In this document: positions 52,283 through 60,878 of the stretch, piece by piece | Layout: every line of letters starts with the position of its first letter | Numbering within the stretch: the first letter of the stretch is position 1 | NCBI GenBank assembly: GCA_039984715.1 | Contig: JBDWUA010000004.1 | Coordinates: 1-64,000 of the forward strand | From: JABSSA01 sp039984715 | Lineage (GTDB): Bacteria; Pseudomonadota; Alphaproteobacteria; Rhodobacterales; Rhodobacteraceae | DNA length: 64,000 nt | Direction: 5' to 3' | Notes under the pieces: generated by a model | Seen by the model: the letters and a program-made list of their open reading frames with translations, nothing else | The model's database searches: none | What the model was told of the DNA's origin: nothing | Program-made: the position numbers and the translations under genes

Positions 52283-53816
52283 TGGCACGCCCCCAGCGGT
52301 CAAATAACAGGAACAGAGTGAACGCCAGCGCCAAAAGGATCAATGCGGCACCAGCCGCCGCATCGACGCGATATGCACCCATCAATCGATACATTTGCAA
52401 TGGCAAAGTGGCCCGGTCAGGGTCTGCAAATAACGCGATGACCCCCAGATCACCGACGGACAACGCGGCTGCAAGCCCAAGGGAAAACCCCAAGGGCGCA
52501 CGCAAACGTGGCCAAAGCACGTAACGCCAGATCACGACATGAGGCAGGTTTAGGGATTGGGCAAGTTGACCATGATCGGCAATCGCGGATCGCACGGCAG
52601 GGGCCAGCATACGAATTGCAAAAGGAAGTGCCATCAGCGCGTTTACAAAGGCTGTCACGGGCAAGGCAACCGTTTGCGGATCGATCACTGGGTTGATCAG
52701 GATGAACCAACCCGTGCCGATCATCAGGGGCGATGCGGCCAGACCCAGCAGGCTTGCAGCTTCGATACCGCTGCGTTTTCGACTGCCCATCCATGCGGCC
52801 AGTGGCAACACCAGGATCATCAGAACAACCACAGAAATGAAGGCGACGTAAAGTGATGCCGTGGCAGAGTGCCAGACACTGATAGGCACGTCGGGCAATC
52901 CGGCCAGACCAGAAAGAACAATCGCGCTGAGTGGGACAATCAGAAAAGCAGACGCCAATCCAAGCCAGACGTAATCCAACCATGCTGGTGTTGTGTCCCA
53001 ACGTTGGACGGGGCGGTTCAGCCCACCCTCCGCAAAGGATAACGGGATCAACAGCAACGCGATTGCGGCGGCACATCCTGCGATGCCCAATTGATAGATG
53101 GATAAAAGGGCGGCGCGCCCAAGATCAAAATCAAACCGAAAGGCTTGATAGATGGCAAGTTCGATGGTTGTTGCCCGCGGACCGCCACCTAATGTCAGGG
53201 CCACTGCAAAACTGGTGAGACAGATCGCAAAGATCAGTGCGAATGCACCGGGCACAGCCTTGCGCAACATCGGCCATTCAATGATGCGAAACACCGCGTT
53301 AGGGCCGAAATCAAGCAGTGCAGCAGTTCGAAACCGTTCGGCGGGGATATCGTTCCATCCTTGCAGGATAAGACGCACGGCCAGCGGCAAATTGAAAAAC
53401 ACATGCGCAATCACGACGCCATGAAGCCCGTAGATTGAAACCGGTTCCAACCCCACTGCGCCAAGGATTGAACTGACCCAACCTGCACGGCCAAAGACAG
53501 TGAGCAAGCCGAATACTGCGACGATGACGGGCAGAATGAACGGCGCACCCATCAGTGTTATCAATGCTGAACGCCCGCGGAACCGGCGACGCGCCAAGGC
53601 CCGTGCAGCCGGTATCGCCAAGGCAACACTGAACGCGGCACTTAGGAAAGATTGAACAAGGGTAAACCGAATTGCGGCCCAGTCTCCGGGTCCAAGATAC
53701 AGCTTACCTTCTGCTGTTGCACCAACAGCAATCAAAGCCGCAAGGATTGGCCCTACCACAGCGAAAAGCGCGATAGGGCCTGTCCATTTGCTTAGTTGGA
53801 GAGCGCGTTGAGCCAT
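52269..53816 (-). CDS. thiP: Thiamine ABC importer permease ThiP
   Basis: 515 residues with two copies of the permease domain in one chain and 12 or so hydrophobic segments, as is usual for ThiP and FbpB-type permeases. Each half carries an EAA-like loop: LRLILQGWNDIPAERFRTAALLDFG and RMLAPAVRSAIADHGQLAQSL. Its start overlaps the end of thiB by 25 bases. It acts in the inner membrane with ThiB and ThiQ. Confidence 0.92.
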   Translation of the reverse strand: MAQRALQLSKWTGPIALFAVVGPILAALIAVGATAEGKLYLGPGDWAAIRFTLVQSFLSAAFSVALAIPAARALARRRFRGRSALITLMGAPFILPVIVAVFGLLTVFGRAGWVSSILGAVGLEPVSIYGLHGVVIAHVFFNLPLAVRLILQGWNDIPAERFRTAALLDFGPNAVFRIIEWPMLRKAVPGAFALIFAICLTSFAVALTLGGGPRATTIELAIYQAFRFDFDLGRAALLSIYQLGIAGCAAAIALLLIPLSFAEGGLNRPVQRWDTTPAWLDYVWLGLASAFLIVPLSAIVLSGLAGLPDVPISVWHSATASLYVAFISVVVLMILVLPLAAWMGSRKRSGIEAASLLGLAASPLMIGTGWFILINPVIDPQTVALPVTAFVNALMALPFAIRMLAPAVRSAIADHGQLAQSLNLPHVVIWRYVLWPRLRAPLGFSLGLAAALSVGDLGVIALFADPDRATLPLQMYRLMGAYRVDAAAGAALILLALAFTLFLLFDRWGRANADS

Positions 53817-54772
53817 TCTGCCAATGCTTCTTCACGCAGTGCAGGAACGTCATTGGCTGGAAGCAACAATGCCTTTTCCGGCGTAAGTAGTGTTTCAAAT
53901 CCGTCTGGCAGGCCTGCGGCTGGCGTCACCGACGGATACATCCAGTTTGTTGTTGGAATGATTCCCTGAAACGCATCCGACACCATGAATTCCAGAAACT
54001 GATCGGCCAATTCGGGTTGATCCGAGCTTGCCAATTTTCCAGCGACTTCGATTTGCAGATAATGCCCTTCGTCAAAGGATGCAGCGGCCTTGGATGAATC
54101 GCTTTCGGCGATCAGGTGGTAGGCGGGCGAGGTCGTGTAGCTTAGCACAAGGTCAGCTTCGCCATCCAAAAACAGCCCATACGCTTCGGACCAACCTTTG
54201 GTCACGGTCACGATATTGTCTTGTAAATCCGCCCAAATGGCTGGCGCTTCGTCGCCATATGCAGATTTGACCCATAAAAGCAGACCCAAACCAGGGGTGG
54301 ATGACCGTGGGTCTTGGATAATGATTTTGCTATCGCTGCTGGCCAAAGACTTGAAATCTGTGGGGGCTGTTGCATCGGCATTGTGAACAAATGCAAAATA
54401 TCCCCAGTCGAATGGAACGAACGTCGTGTCTGTCCATTCGATGGGCAAAGCATAATCTGCTTTGACACTGTGCTGGGCAAATAAGCCCGTTTCGGCTGCT
54501 GCAGCTGTTAGGTTTGTATCCAGCCCCAACACGATATCCGCGTCTGACCGTGCACCATCCAGCTTGAGACGCGCCAACAGGGCTGCGCCGTCACCAGCCC
54601 CAATAAATTGCAGATCACAGTTGCAGATTTCTTCGAATGCGACTTCGACAGCGGGGCCGGGGCCCCATTCAGTGACAAAGCTGTCATAGGCGTAAACTGT
54701 CAATACGGGGGTTTCTGCAAGCGCGGCTGTCGCTCCGATGATCGAAGCCGCAGCAAGGGTCAGATGTTTCAT
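53792..54772 (-). CDS. thiB: Thiamine-binding periplasmic protein ThiB
   Basis: 326 residues from the ATG at 54772 with GGAGAA upstream; the ATG at 54784 lacks a spaced ribosome site. The signal peptide is MKHLTLAAASIIGATAALAE. The mature sequence starts TPVLTVYAYDSFVTEWGPG, the ThiB pattern, with a later GWSEAYGLFLDGEADLVLSYTT stretch typical of the family. It captures thiamine in the periplasm. A TPP riboswitch upstream should shut the operon down when TPP is plentiful. Confidence 0.93.
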   Translation of the reverse strand: MKHLTLAAASIIGATAALAETPVLTVYAYDSFVTEWGPGPAVEVAFEEICNCDLQFIGAGDGAALLARLKLDGARSDADIVLGLDTNLTAAAAETGLFAQHSVKADYALPIEWTDTTFVPFDWGYFAFVHNADATAPTDFKSLASSDSKIIIQDPRSSTPGLGLLLWVKSAYGDEAPAIWADLQDNIVTVTKGWSEAYGLFLDGEADLVLSYTTSPAYHLIAESDSSKAAASFDEGHYLQIEVAGKLASSDQPELADQFLEFMVSDAFQGIIPTTNWMYPSVTPAAGLPDGFETLLTPEKALLLPANDVPALREEALAEWLNALSN

Positions 54773-54819
54773 GTCTTTCTCCAAGGTGCAGCGGTGGGGC
54801 AGTCTGGAGAATATCCATA

Positions 54820-54898
54820 CCTTCCCTCCGCCGGTGTTAGCCGGTTCAGGTTCAACGGGTTCGCAGTCGCATCTCAGCCCATGTCAGGCACCCCGAGG
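54820..54898 (-). ncRNA. TPP (THI-element) riboswitch upstream of thiBPQ
   Basis: On the minus strand GGGGTGCC is followed by the conserved GGCTGAGATG, then ACCCGTTGAACCTGA, then CCGGCTAACACCGGCGGAGGG. These are the hallmark segments of the TPP-binding aptamer. It lies 48 bases upstream of the thiB ATG, so translational control of thiB is likely. Confidence 0.95.
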
Positions 54899-54999
54899 TG
54901 TGCGTGTTGATAAAGAGGCTTTAGCAGGATCACAAGACACCAGGTCTTGAGCGTCCCGGCTTGTGCCGCTATGCCCTGTCCCAAGAGGAGCTTGCGCCA

Positions 55000-56100
55000 A
55001 TGTCGACCAATTCTTTCGGACATCTGTTTCGTGTTACAACTTGGGGCGAAAGCCATGGACCCGCATTGGGTGCGACCCTTGATGGGTGCCCTCCGGGTGT
55101 TCCAATTGACGAAAGCATGATCCAGCATTGGTTGGACAAACGTAAGCCCGGTCAAAACAAATACACAACGCAGCGGCGCGAAGCGGATCAGGTCAGAATT
55201 CTGTCTGGTGTGTTTGAGGGACAAACAACAGGCACGCCTGTGCAGTTGATGATCGAAAACACCGATCAGCGGTCCAAAGATTATTCGGATATCATGGACA
55301 AGTTCCGGCCCGGCCATGCGGATATCACCTATTGGCAGAAATACGGGATTCGCGATTATCGCGGTGGCGGGCGATCCTCGGCTCGGGAAACAGCGGCCCG
55401 CGTTGCTGCGGGTGGGGTTGCGCGTGAAGCAATCAAAGCGTTGGTCCCGAATTTTGCCCTAACTGGTTACATGGTGCGCATGGGCGCGCATGAAATTGAT
55501 CGGACCCAATTCGATTGGGACGAAATTGAACAAAACCCGTTTTGGACACCGGACCGACAGGCGGCGGAAACATGGGCGGCTTATCTGGATGACCTGCGTA
55601 AATCAGGCAATTCAGTTGGTGCAGTCATCGAAGTTGTGGCGCGGGGCGTTCCGGCGGGTCTTGGGGCGCCGGTTTATGCCAAGTTAGACACCGATATTGC
55701 AGCAGGTTTGATGTCTATCAACGCGGTCAAAGGTGTTGAAATCGGCGAAGGTATGGCGGCGGCGGAACTGACCGGTGAAGCCAACGCAGACGAGATTACA
55801 ATGGGTCCGGATGGACCTATATACAGCTCGAACCATGCGGGCGGTGTTTTAGGTGGTATCAGCACAGGACAGGATATCGTTGCGCGTTTCTCAGTAAAGC
55901 CGACGTCGTCGATCCTGAAGTCGCGCCAAACAATCACCAAACAGGGCGACTCTGCCGAGATCATTACCAAGGGGCGTCATGACCCTTGTGTTGGCATCCG
56001 CGCAGTTCCCGTTGGTGAGGCCATGATGGCCTGCACGATTTTGGATCATCTGCTTTTGCATCGCGGTCAAGTTGGCCAGAACCAAGGTCAAATCGGTTAA
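55000..56100 (+). CDS. aroC: Chorismate synthase
   Basis: 366 residues from the ATG at 55000 (MSTNSFGHLFRVTTWGESHG); an earlier ATG at 54961 lacks family similarity. It removes phosphate from 5-enolpyruvylshikimate-3-phosphate to give chorismate with reduced FMN. All signatures are seen: GESHG, RPGHADITYWQKYG, RGGGRSSARETAARVAAG and SSNHAGGVLGGIS. It is a core gene whose product feeds aromatic amino acids and, by way of phenylalanine, the phenylacetate route used by TDA. Its stop codon overlaps that of the convergent TetR gene by 4 bases. Confidence 0.96.
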   Translation: MSTNSFGHLFRVTTWGESHGPALGATLDGCPPGVPIDESMIQHWLDKRKPGQNKYTTQRREADQVRILSGVFEGQTTGTPVQLMIENTDQRSKDYSDIMDKFRPGHADITYWQKYGIRDYRGGGRSSARETAARVAAGGVAREAIKALVPNFALTGYMVRMGAHEIDRTQFDWDEIEQNPFWTPDRQAAETWAAYLDDLRKSGNSVGAVIEVVARGVPAGLGAPVYAKLDTDIAAGLMSINAVKGVEIGEGMAAAELTGEANADEITMGPDGPIYSSNHAGGVLGGISTGQDIVARFSVKPTSSILKSRQTITKQGDSAEIITKGRHDPCVGIRAVPVGEAMMACTILDHLLLHRGQVGQNQGQIG

Positions 56101-56678
56101 TCCAGCAGTTCTGCGATACCTTCGCACGCGTGTTCCAAAATTCCCATCGGTACTTGGCTGCGCGCAATTATGCGAAGCCCAACATATTGCGTCAAAAGGT
56201 GATCCGCCAATCGCAGACGCTTTCCTTCGTCCCAAACGCAATGCTTGGGCGAATCCTTAAGCGCTTGGGCAATTCCCTTTCGTAGCAAGCTCAACCCATC
56301 GGTCACGTGTTTGGCGATTTCGGGGTCATTTGCGCTGGGCCCTGCGGCGGCAGTGCACAGCAAACACCCCCTATGATCACCATCTTTGACGGCATCATAG
56401 ACGTTGGCAAACATAGATTGGATACGTTTTCGCCCATCTGAAATCGCTGAATCGGTAAGCATGTCATAGCCAGATTGCACGGCACGACGTTCATAGTGAT
56501 CAAGGACACGCAAGAAAAGCGAACGTTTGTCAGTGAACGCTTTGTATAAAGACCCGCGGGTCAGCCCCATTCCATTCAGCAGATCGGGCAAAGACGCGTC
56601 TTCATACCCATGAACCCAAAACACCTCAGTTGCGCGTTCAATTGCTTTACTTACATTAAACTCTCTGGGCCGTCCCAT
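56097..56678 (-). CDS. TetR-family transcriptional repressor
   Basis: 193 residues. The N-terminal helix-turn-helix (FNVSKAIERATEVFWVHGYE, then LTRGSLYKAFTDKRSLFL) is standard. The effector domain has HRGCLLCTAAAGPSANDPEI, the form of the AcrR/NemR-like group (TetR_C_16-type proteins with a CLL motif). Such proteins often sense electrophiles or drugs through cysteine. A dyad lies 25 bases upstream of the start, suggesting self-control, and the divergent DM13 gene may be its target. Confidence 0.87.
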   Translation of the reverse strand: MGRPREFNVSKAIERATEVFWVHGYEDASLPDLLNGMGLTRGSLYKAFTDKRSLFLRVLDHYERRAVQSGYDMLTDSAISDGRKRIQSMFANVYDAVKDGDHRGCLLCTAAAGPSANDPEIAKHVTDGLSLLRKGIAQALKDSPKHCVWDEGKRLRLADHLLTQYVGLRIIARSQVPMGILEHACEGIAELLD

Positions 56679-56702
56679 GTGACAGGTTCCTTTCAGCCTT
56701 CA

Positions 56703-56717
56703 TCCTAACCGTTAGGA
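56703..56717. promoter_or_regulatory. Dyad TCCTAAC-C-GTTAGGA, candidate TetR operator
   Basis: Perfect 7-base arms with a single-base centre lie 25 bases upstream of the TetR-type gene start, in the 185-base gap shared with the divergent DM13 gene. The size and place suit a TetR operator. Confidence 0.6.
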
Positions 56718-56863
56718 ACCAAACAGTCCATAACTCACGTGAACGTGTTACATATGTCATAGATTCCAACTAGACCAAGCGGTTCCAAACATTATGTTGC
56801 TTCCACACCTACAAAGATTCTCCCGGTCTTCGGGTTACGAAGGCCGCACAGAAAGGACCTCAG

Positions 56864-57262
56864 ATGTTTAAGTCGCTAAAAACCATAGCCGCCATGTTGG
56901 TCGCCGCAGTTGTCAGTATCCAAGCTGTCCCAGCCATAGCTGGTGAAGCCGTTGGCAAAGGTACATTTGTTGGCGCTTCGAACCACATCACGACAGGTAG
57001 CGTCGAAGTTGTGAAAAACGCAGACGGAAGCCACACCGTTGTATTAGGCTCTGACTTTACCTTTGATGGTGCGCCTGATCCCCGCGTTGGATTTGGCAAT
57101 AACGGAAAATATGACAAATCCACTGGCATGGGTCTTTTGAAAAGCAACAACGGCAAGCAATCGTTCGTTGTTCCAGCTGGCGTTGATCCTTCGGACTATA
57201 ACGAAGTGTATGTTTACTGCTTGAAGTTCACCGTTCCATTGGGTGTTGCTAAGCTGAACTAA
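56864..57262 (+). CDS. DM13-domain exported protein
   Basis: 132 residues with a signal peptide (AAMLVAAVVSIQAVPAIAGE). The rest is one DM13 domain: GKGTFVGASNHITTGSVEVV, then LGSDFTFDGAPDPRVGFG and VYCLKFTVPLGVAKL with the conserved cysteine. DM13 domains are proposed to carry out redox or metal-linked electron transfer in extracytoplasmic proteins. An AAAGGA site precedes the ATG. It is divergent from the TetR gene, 185 bases away. Confidence 0.85.
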   Translation: MFKSLKTIAAMLVAAVVSIQAVPAIAGEAVGKGTFVGASNHITTGSVEVVKNADGSHTVVLGSDFTFDGAPDPRVGFGNNGKYDKSTGMGLLKSNNGKQSFVVPAGVDPSDYNEVYVYCLKFTVPLGVAKLN

Positions 57263-57309
57263 GCAAAACGCGCCTTGCGCTCTGCGCTTGAACGCGCAAT
57301 GGGTTTGGG

Positions 57310-58254
57310 ATGATTTCCCGCCCAATGATACAGAACCGCCCCGGCTTCGCGATTGCGCTGAAACTGGTGGCGGTTTTTCTGTTTATGGTGATGGCGGCCA
57401 TGATCAAAATCGCAACGGAAAGTGTTCCACCGGGCGAGGCGGTGTTCTTTAGATCGTTGTTTGCGATGCCTATCATCTTGATCTGGGTTCTTCAGCGCGG
57501 TGAATTGCGCAAAGCGTTGATCCCGAATAATTTCGTAGGCCACGTTTGGCGGGGATTGTTCGGCACCAGCGCCATGGGCCTGACTTTCGCTGGTTTGGCT
57601 CTGTTGCCGTTGCCCGAAGTCACAGCGATTGGATATGCGACGCCCATGTTTACGGTTGTTTTGGCGGCCTTGCTTTTGGGGGAACGCATCCGGCTTTTCC
57701 GGATTTCTGCCGTTCTGTTGGGTTTGGTGGGCGTTATGATTGTCATGTACCCCCGTCTTACGTTTGACCAAGACGAATTAAGCCGGGTGGCAACTTTGGG
57801 CGCATTGATGGTTTTGGTCGCATCGATATTGCGTGCTGTGGTTCAGATACACATTCGAACGCTGGTCAAAACCGAAGATACCGCGGCTATTGTGTTTTAT
57901 TTCTCTTTGACGGCTACCGTGTTGTCGTTGGCCACCGTTCCGTTTGGTTGGCTCTGGCCATCGGCACATGTGTTGGCCTTGCTGGTTGGTGCTGGCCTTG
58001 TCGGTGGCGTTGCGCAGATCCTTGTTACATCCAGTTACCGCTTTGGTGGGGCGTCAATGCTGGCGCCGTTTGATTACAGCTCGATGATATTTGCGGCTTT
58101 GATTGGGTATGTTCTTTTTGCAGAACTGCCAACGCGCGAGATAATTTTGGGGTCTGTATTGGTGATTGCGGGGGGTTTTCTGATCATGTGGCGCGAACGT
58201 CAGTTGGGTTTGGAACGTGGCAAAGCGCGCAGCTTGATGGATCCCAAAGGATAA
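57310..58254 (+). CDS. EamA/DMT-family transporter
   Basis: 314 residues with ten hydrophobic segments in two EamA halves. The first starts VAVFLFMVMAAMIKIAT and contains EAVFFRSLFAMPIILIWV; the second contains LVGAGLVGGVAQILVTSSYR and APFDYSSMIFAALIGYVLF, the usual family pattern. Members export metabolites such as amino acids or carry small solutes; the substrate cannot be read. A bidirectional terminator lies between it and the convergent ilvE gene. Confidence 0.85.
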   Translation: MISRPMIQNRPGFAIALKLVAVFLFMVMAAMIKIATESVPPGEAVFFRSLFAMPIILIWVLQRGELRKALIPNNFVGHVWRGLFGTSAMGLTFAGLALLPLPEVTAIGYATPMFTVVLAALLLGERIRLFRISAVLLGLVGVMIVMYPRLTFDQDELSRVATLGALMVLVASILRAVVQIHIRTLVKTEDTAAIVFYFSLTATVLSLATVPFGWLWPSAHVLALLVGAGLVGGVAQILVTSSYRFGGASMLAPFDYSSMIFAALIGYVLFAELPTREIILGSVLVIAGGFLIMWRERQLGLERGKARSLMDPKG

Positions 58255-58310
58255 ACCCGGACCCATTGCCAAAGAGTGTTTGGGATAAACGGTCAGCTGT
58301 GTTTGGAAAT

Positions 58311-58342
58311 GAAAAGGCCGGATTTTACACCGGCCCTTTTGG
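58311..58342. terminator. Bidirectional terminator between the DMT gene and ilvE
   Basis: GGCCGG (58316-58321) pairs with CCGGCC (58330-58335) around an 8-base loop, flanked by AAAA and TTTT. It serves the DMT transporter gene on the plus strand and ilvE on the minus strand. Confidence 0.85.
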
Positions 58343-58344
58343 GT

Positions 58345-59211
58345 CTATTCGCGAACGAGCTTTTCATAGCTGTTGGACATATCACGCGCCAGCGCGCCCA
58401 CTTCGAAATTGAAGTCCCCGATTTGACCAACGGGCGTCACCTCGGCGGCGGTCCCAGTCAGCCAGCATTGTTCAAAGCTTTCCATTTCTTCTGGCATGAT
58501 GTGGCGTTCATGCACTTTGATCTGACGATCGCGCAGCATACCAATCACCGTCTGGCGGGTCAGTCCGTTCAAAAAGCAATCCGGATCAGGCGTGTGAACT
58601 TCACCGTCTTTCACAAAAAAGATGTTGGCACCCGTCGCTTCGGCCACGTACCCACGGTAATCCATGAACAACGCATCAGAGCATCCTTTGGCTTCGGCCG
58701 CGTGTTTGGATGTTGTGCAGATCATGTAAAGACCAGCGGCCTTTGCGTGAACCGGGATCGTGTCTGGGCCGGGACGTTTCCATTTTGAAATGTCGAGCTT
58801 GGCACCCTTCGTTTTGGCATCACCGTAATATGCACCCCATTCCCACGCCGCAATTGCGATCTGAACCGGATTACGCGAGGACGCGACGCCCATATCTTCT
58901 CCGGCACCACGCCATGCAACTACGCGGACGTATGCGTCAGTCAAGCCGTTGACCGTAAGAACTTCTTGTTTCGCAGCCTCAATTTCATCAACTGTGAACG
59001 GTATTTGGAAATCCAACTGGTTCGCTGAAAAGTGCAAGCGTTCTGAATGCTTGCGGCTCTTGAAAATTTTGCCGTTATAAGCGCGTTCACCTTCAAACAC
59101 AGACGACGCGTAATGCATGGCATGGCTAAGGACGTGGACGTTGGCCGTGCGCCAATCGACCATCTGGCCATTCATCCAGATTTTTCCGTCGCGATCATCA
59201 TATCCAGCCAT
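58345..59211 (-). CDS. ilvE: Branched-chain amino acid aminotransferase
   Basis: 288 residues from the ATG at 59211; the ATG 6 bases upstream abuts the GAGGAG site and is too close to be used. It transfers the amino group between branched-chain 2-oxo acids and glutamate with PLP. It has the fold IV signatures HALSHAMHYASSVFEG-type (here VLSHAMHYASSVFEGERAY), VAEATGANIFFV and GLTRQTVIGMLRD, with HAKAAGLYM at the PLP-lysine position. It is a core gene. Its stop lies 2 bases beyond the shared terminator. Confidence 0.93.
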   Translation of the reverse strand: MAGYDDRDGKIWMNGQMVDWRTANVHVLSHAMHYASSVFEGERAYNGKIFKSRKHSERLHFSANQLDFQIPFTVDEIEAAKQEVLTVNGLTDAYVRVVAWRGAGEDMGVASSRNPVQIAIAAWEWGAYYGDAKTKGAKLDISKWKRPGPDTIPVHAKAAGLYMICTTSKHAAEAKGCSDALFMDYRGYVAEATGANIFFVKDGEVHTPDPDCFLNGLTRQTVIGMLRDRQIKVHERHIMPEEMESFEQCWLTGTAAEVTPVGQIGDFNFEVGALARDMSNSYEKLVRE

Positions 59212-59358
59212 GTGCATCTCCTCTTTGCAAAAGTTACGCGTTTAAGTCCGCTTCGGACATTTTATTGCGTAAAACCTTCGATTCTCTATCGCTTCGGTCT
59301 AGTAATGTCAACAAGGCTGACATAAAATGGGGCCATGACTAAAAGTGGACAAGGTAAC

Positions 59359-59865
59359 ATGGCGGACACACGGGCCAGCATCAGCGGCGAAAGTCTGTTG
59401 TTTTTGACAGACGAACAATTGCGGCAAGGGATCGAGGCGATGTTTTTTGCATATCGCGGGTTTACGGCAGATCCAGATCGCATTTTGTCGGACATGTCCT
59501 ATGGCCGGGCGCATCACCGGGCCATTCACTTTATCAATCGCGCACCGGGGACGACGGTTAATAACCTTTTGAATATTCTGGGCGTAACTAAACAATCTCT
59601 AAACCGGGTTCTGCGAACATTGGTTGAGGATGGTTTGGTGGAAAGCCGCGTGGGTCAGTCAGACAAAAGAGAAAGACATTTATTTCTAACAGACGCTGGT
59701 GGAGATTTGGAACGTCGGTTATCAGATGCACAACGTGCAAGAATGCGCAGTGCTTTTCGGGACGCAGGTCCAGAAGCAGTTGCAGGCTTTCGCACTGTTC
59801 TTGAGGCGATGATGGACGCAGAGATGCAACGCACGTATACACGCCTAAAGGAAAGTGGATTGTAA
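59359..59865 (+). CDS. petP: MarR-family regulator PetP
   Basis: 168 residues from the ATG at 59359 with AAGG six bases upstream; an ATG at 59335 would add 8 residues. It has a winged-helix MarR domain with NLLNILGVTKQSLNRVLRTL and SDKRERHLFLTDAG. A MarR gene coupled to an OmpR-type regulator, with both first characterised in Rhodobacter as petP-petR, is a stable alpha-proteobacterial pair. The stop and the next start share a base (TAATG). PetP has been linked to control of PetR and to haem or oxidative responses; the exact signal is not evident here. Confidence 0.82.
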   Translation: MADTRASISGESLLFLTDEQLRQGIEAMFFAYRGFTADPDRILSDMSYGRAHHRAIHFINRAPGTTVNNLLNILGVTKQSLNRVLRTLVEDGLVESRVGQSDKRERHLFLTDAGGDLERRLSDAQRARMRSAFRDAGPEAVAGFRTVLEAMMDAEMQRTYTRLKESGL

Positions 59866-60563
59866 TGGACTTGGACCCGCATCTTCTGATCGTCGACGAT
59901 GACGAACGGATTAGGATACTTTTACAAAAGTTCCTGATGCGTAACGGTTTTCTTGTGTCCGCGGCGCGGGATGCCGCACATGCGCGGCGCATTTTGTTGG
60001 GCTTGGATTTCGATCTGATCGTGCTGGATGTCATGATGCCCGGTGAAGACGGATTAAGCTTGTGCCGCTCGATCCGCGAAACGCATCAAACGCCGATCAT
60101 GTTGCTGACTGCCAAAGGCGACACGGACAATCGGATTGAAGGCTTGGAAGCGGGCGCTGACGATTATCTATCCAAACCATTCGAGCCCAAAGAGCTGCTG
60201 TTACGGATTAACGCCATTTTGCGCCGGACGCCGAAAATGGATTCCGAAGAAGTGACGCCGAAAGTTCTAAATTTAGGCTCTATTCGGTATGAAATGGATC
60301 GCGGCGAGCTGTGGCAAGGCGACGATCTTGTACGTCTCACGGCAACCGAAATCCAGTTGATGAAGATTTTTTCGGCCAAACCCGGCGAACCGATCAGTCG
60401 TTCGCAATTGGTCGAAGATTTGGGCCGTGATCGAGGGCAAGCACAGGAACGCGCTGTCGATGTCCAAATTACGCGTTTGCGTCGTAAGTTGGAAGAAAAC
60501 CCAAAGCAACCAAGATACCTGCAAACCGTGCGCGGGTCTGGATATATGTTGGCACCGGACTAG
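59865..60563 (+). CDS. petR: OmpR-family response regulator PetR
   Basis: 232 residues. The receiver domain holds the phospho-acceptor aspartate in LIVLDVMMPGEDG, the DDD pocket (LLIVDDDER), the threonine LLTAKGD and lysine LSKPFEPKE. The winged-helix domain contains LTATEIQLMKIFSAKPGEPIS and the RGSGYML end. No histidine kinase gene is adjacent. In Rhodobacter capsulatus petR lies upstream of petABC and was reported to be essential; here no cytochrome bc1 genes follow. It is coupled to petP. Confidence 0.88.
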   Translation: MDLDPHLLIVDDDERIRILLQKFLMRNGFLVSAARDAAHARRILLGLDFDLIVLDVMMPGEDGLSLCRSIRETHQTPIMLLTAKGDTDNRIEGLEAGADDYLSKPFEPKELLLRINAILRRTPKMDSEEVTPKVLNLGSIRYEMDRGELWQGDDLVRLTATEIQLMKIFSAKPGEPISRSQLVEDLGRDRGQAQERAVDVQITRLRRKLEENPKQPRYLQTVRGSGYMLAPD

Positions 60564-60878
60564 TTCCAAAATTCAAAACCAGACCAAGTCGGCGGCAGCC
60601 AATGCGCATGCGGACAACAAGGCTTTCGATCGTCCATAGATACAATTCCGCATCTGCCAACACGCGCGTGGCTGGCCGCAAACCCTACAGAAGCGTCCGT
60701 CGGTCTTAATAACATTACGCAATCTATTAAGTTCGCGTGCCTCCAACTCATCTGCGAAATAAGAGTGCGATCCACGGCCCGTTGGCGTTCACTCTTCGCG
60801 TTTGGAAACGTCGCTTGTCTGGACACTGGTCACGTGGGCTGTCACGCTTAACAAAAGCCATGAAACTCGGATAGCACC
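60564..60878. other. Intergenic stretch after petR
   Basis: About 315 bases without a recognised gene or repeat. It should contain the promoter of the aminotransferase operon that starts at 60879. Confidence 0.4.
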
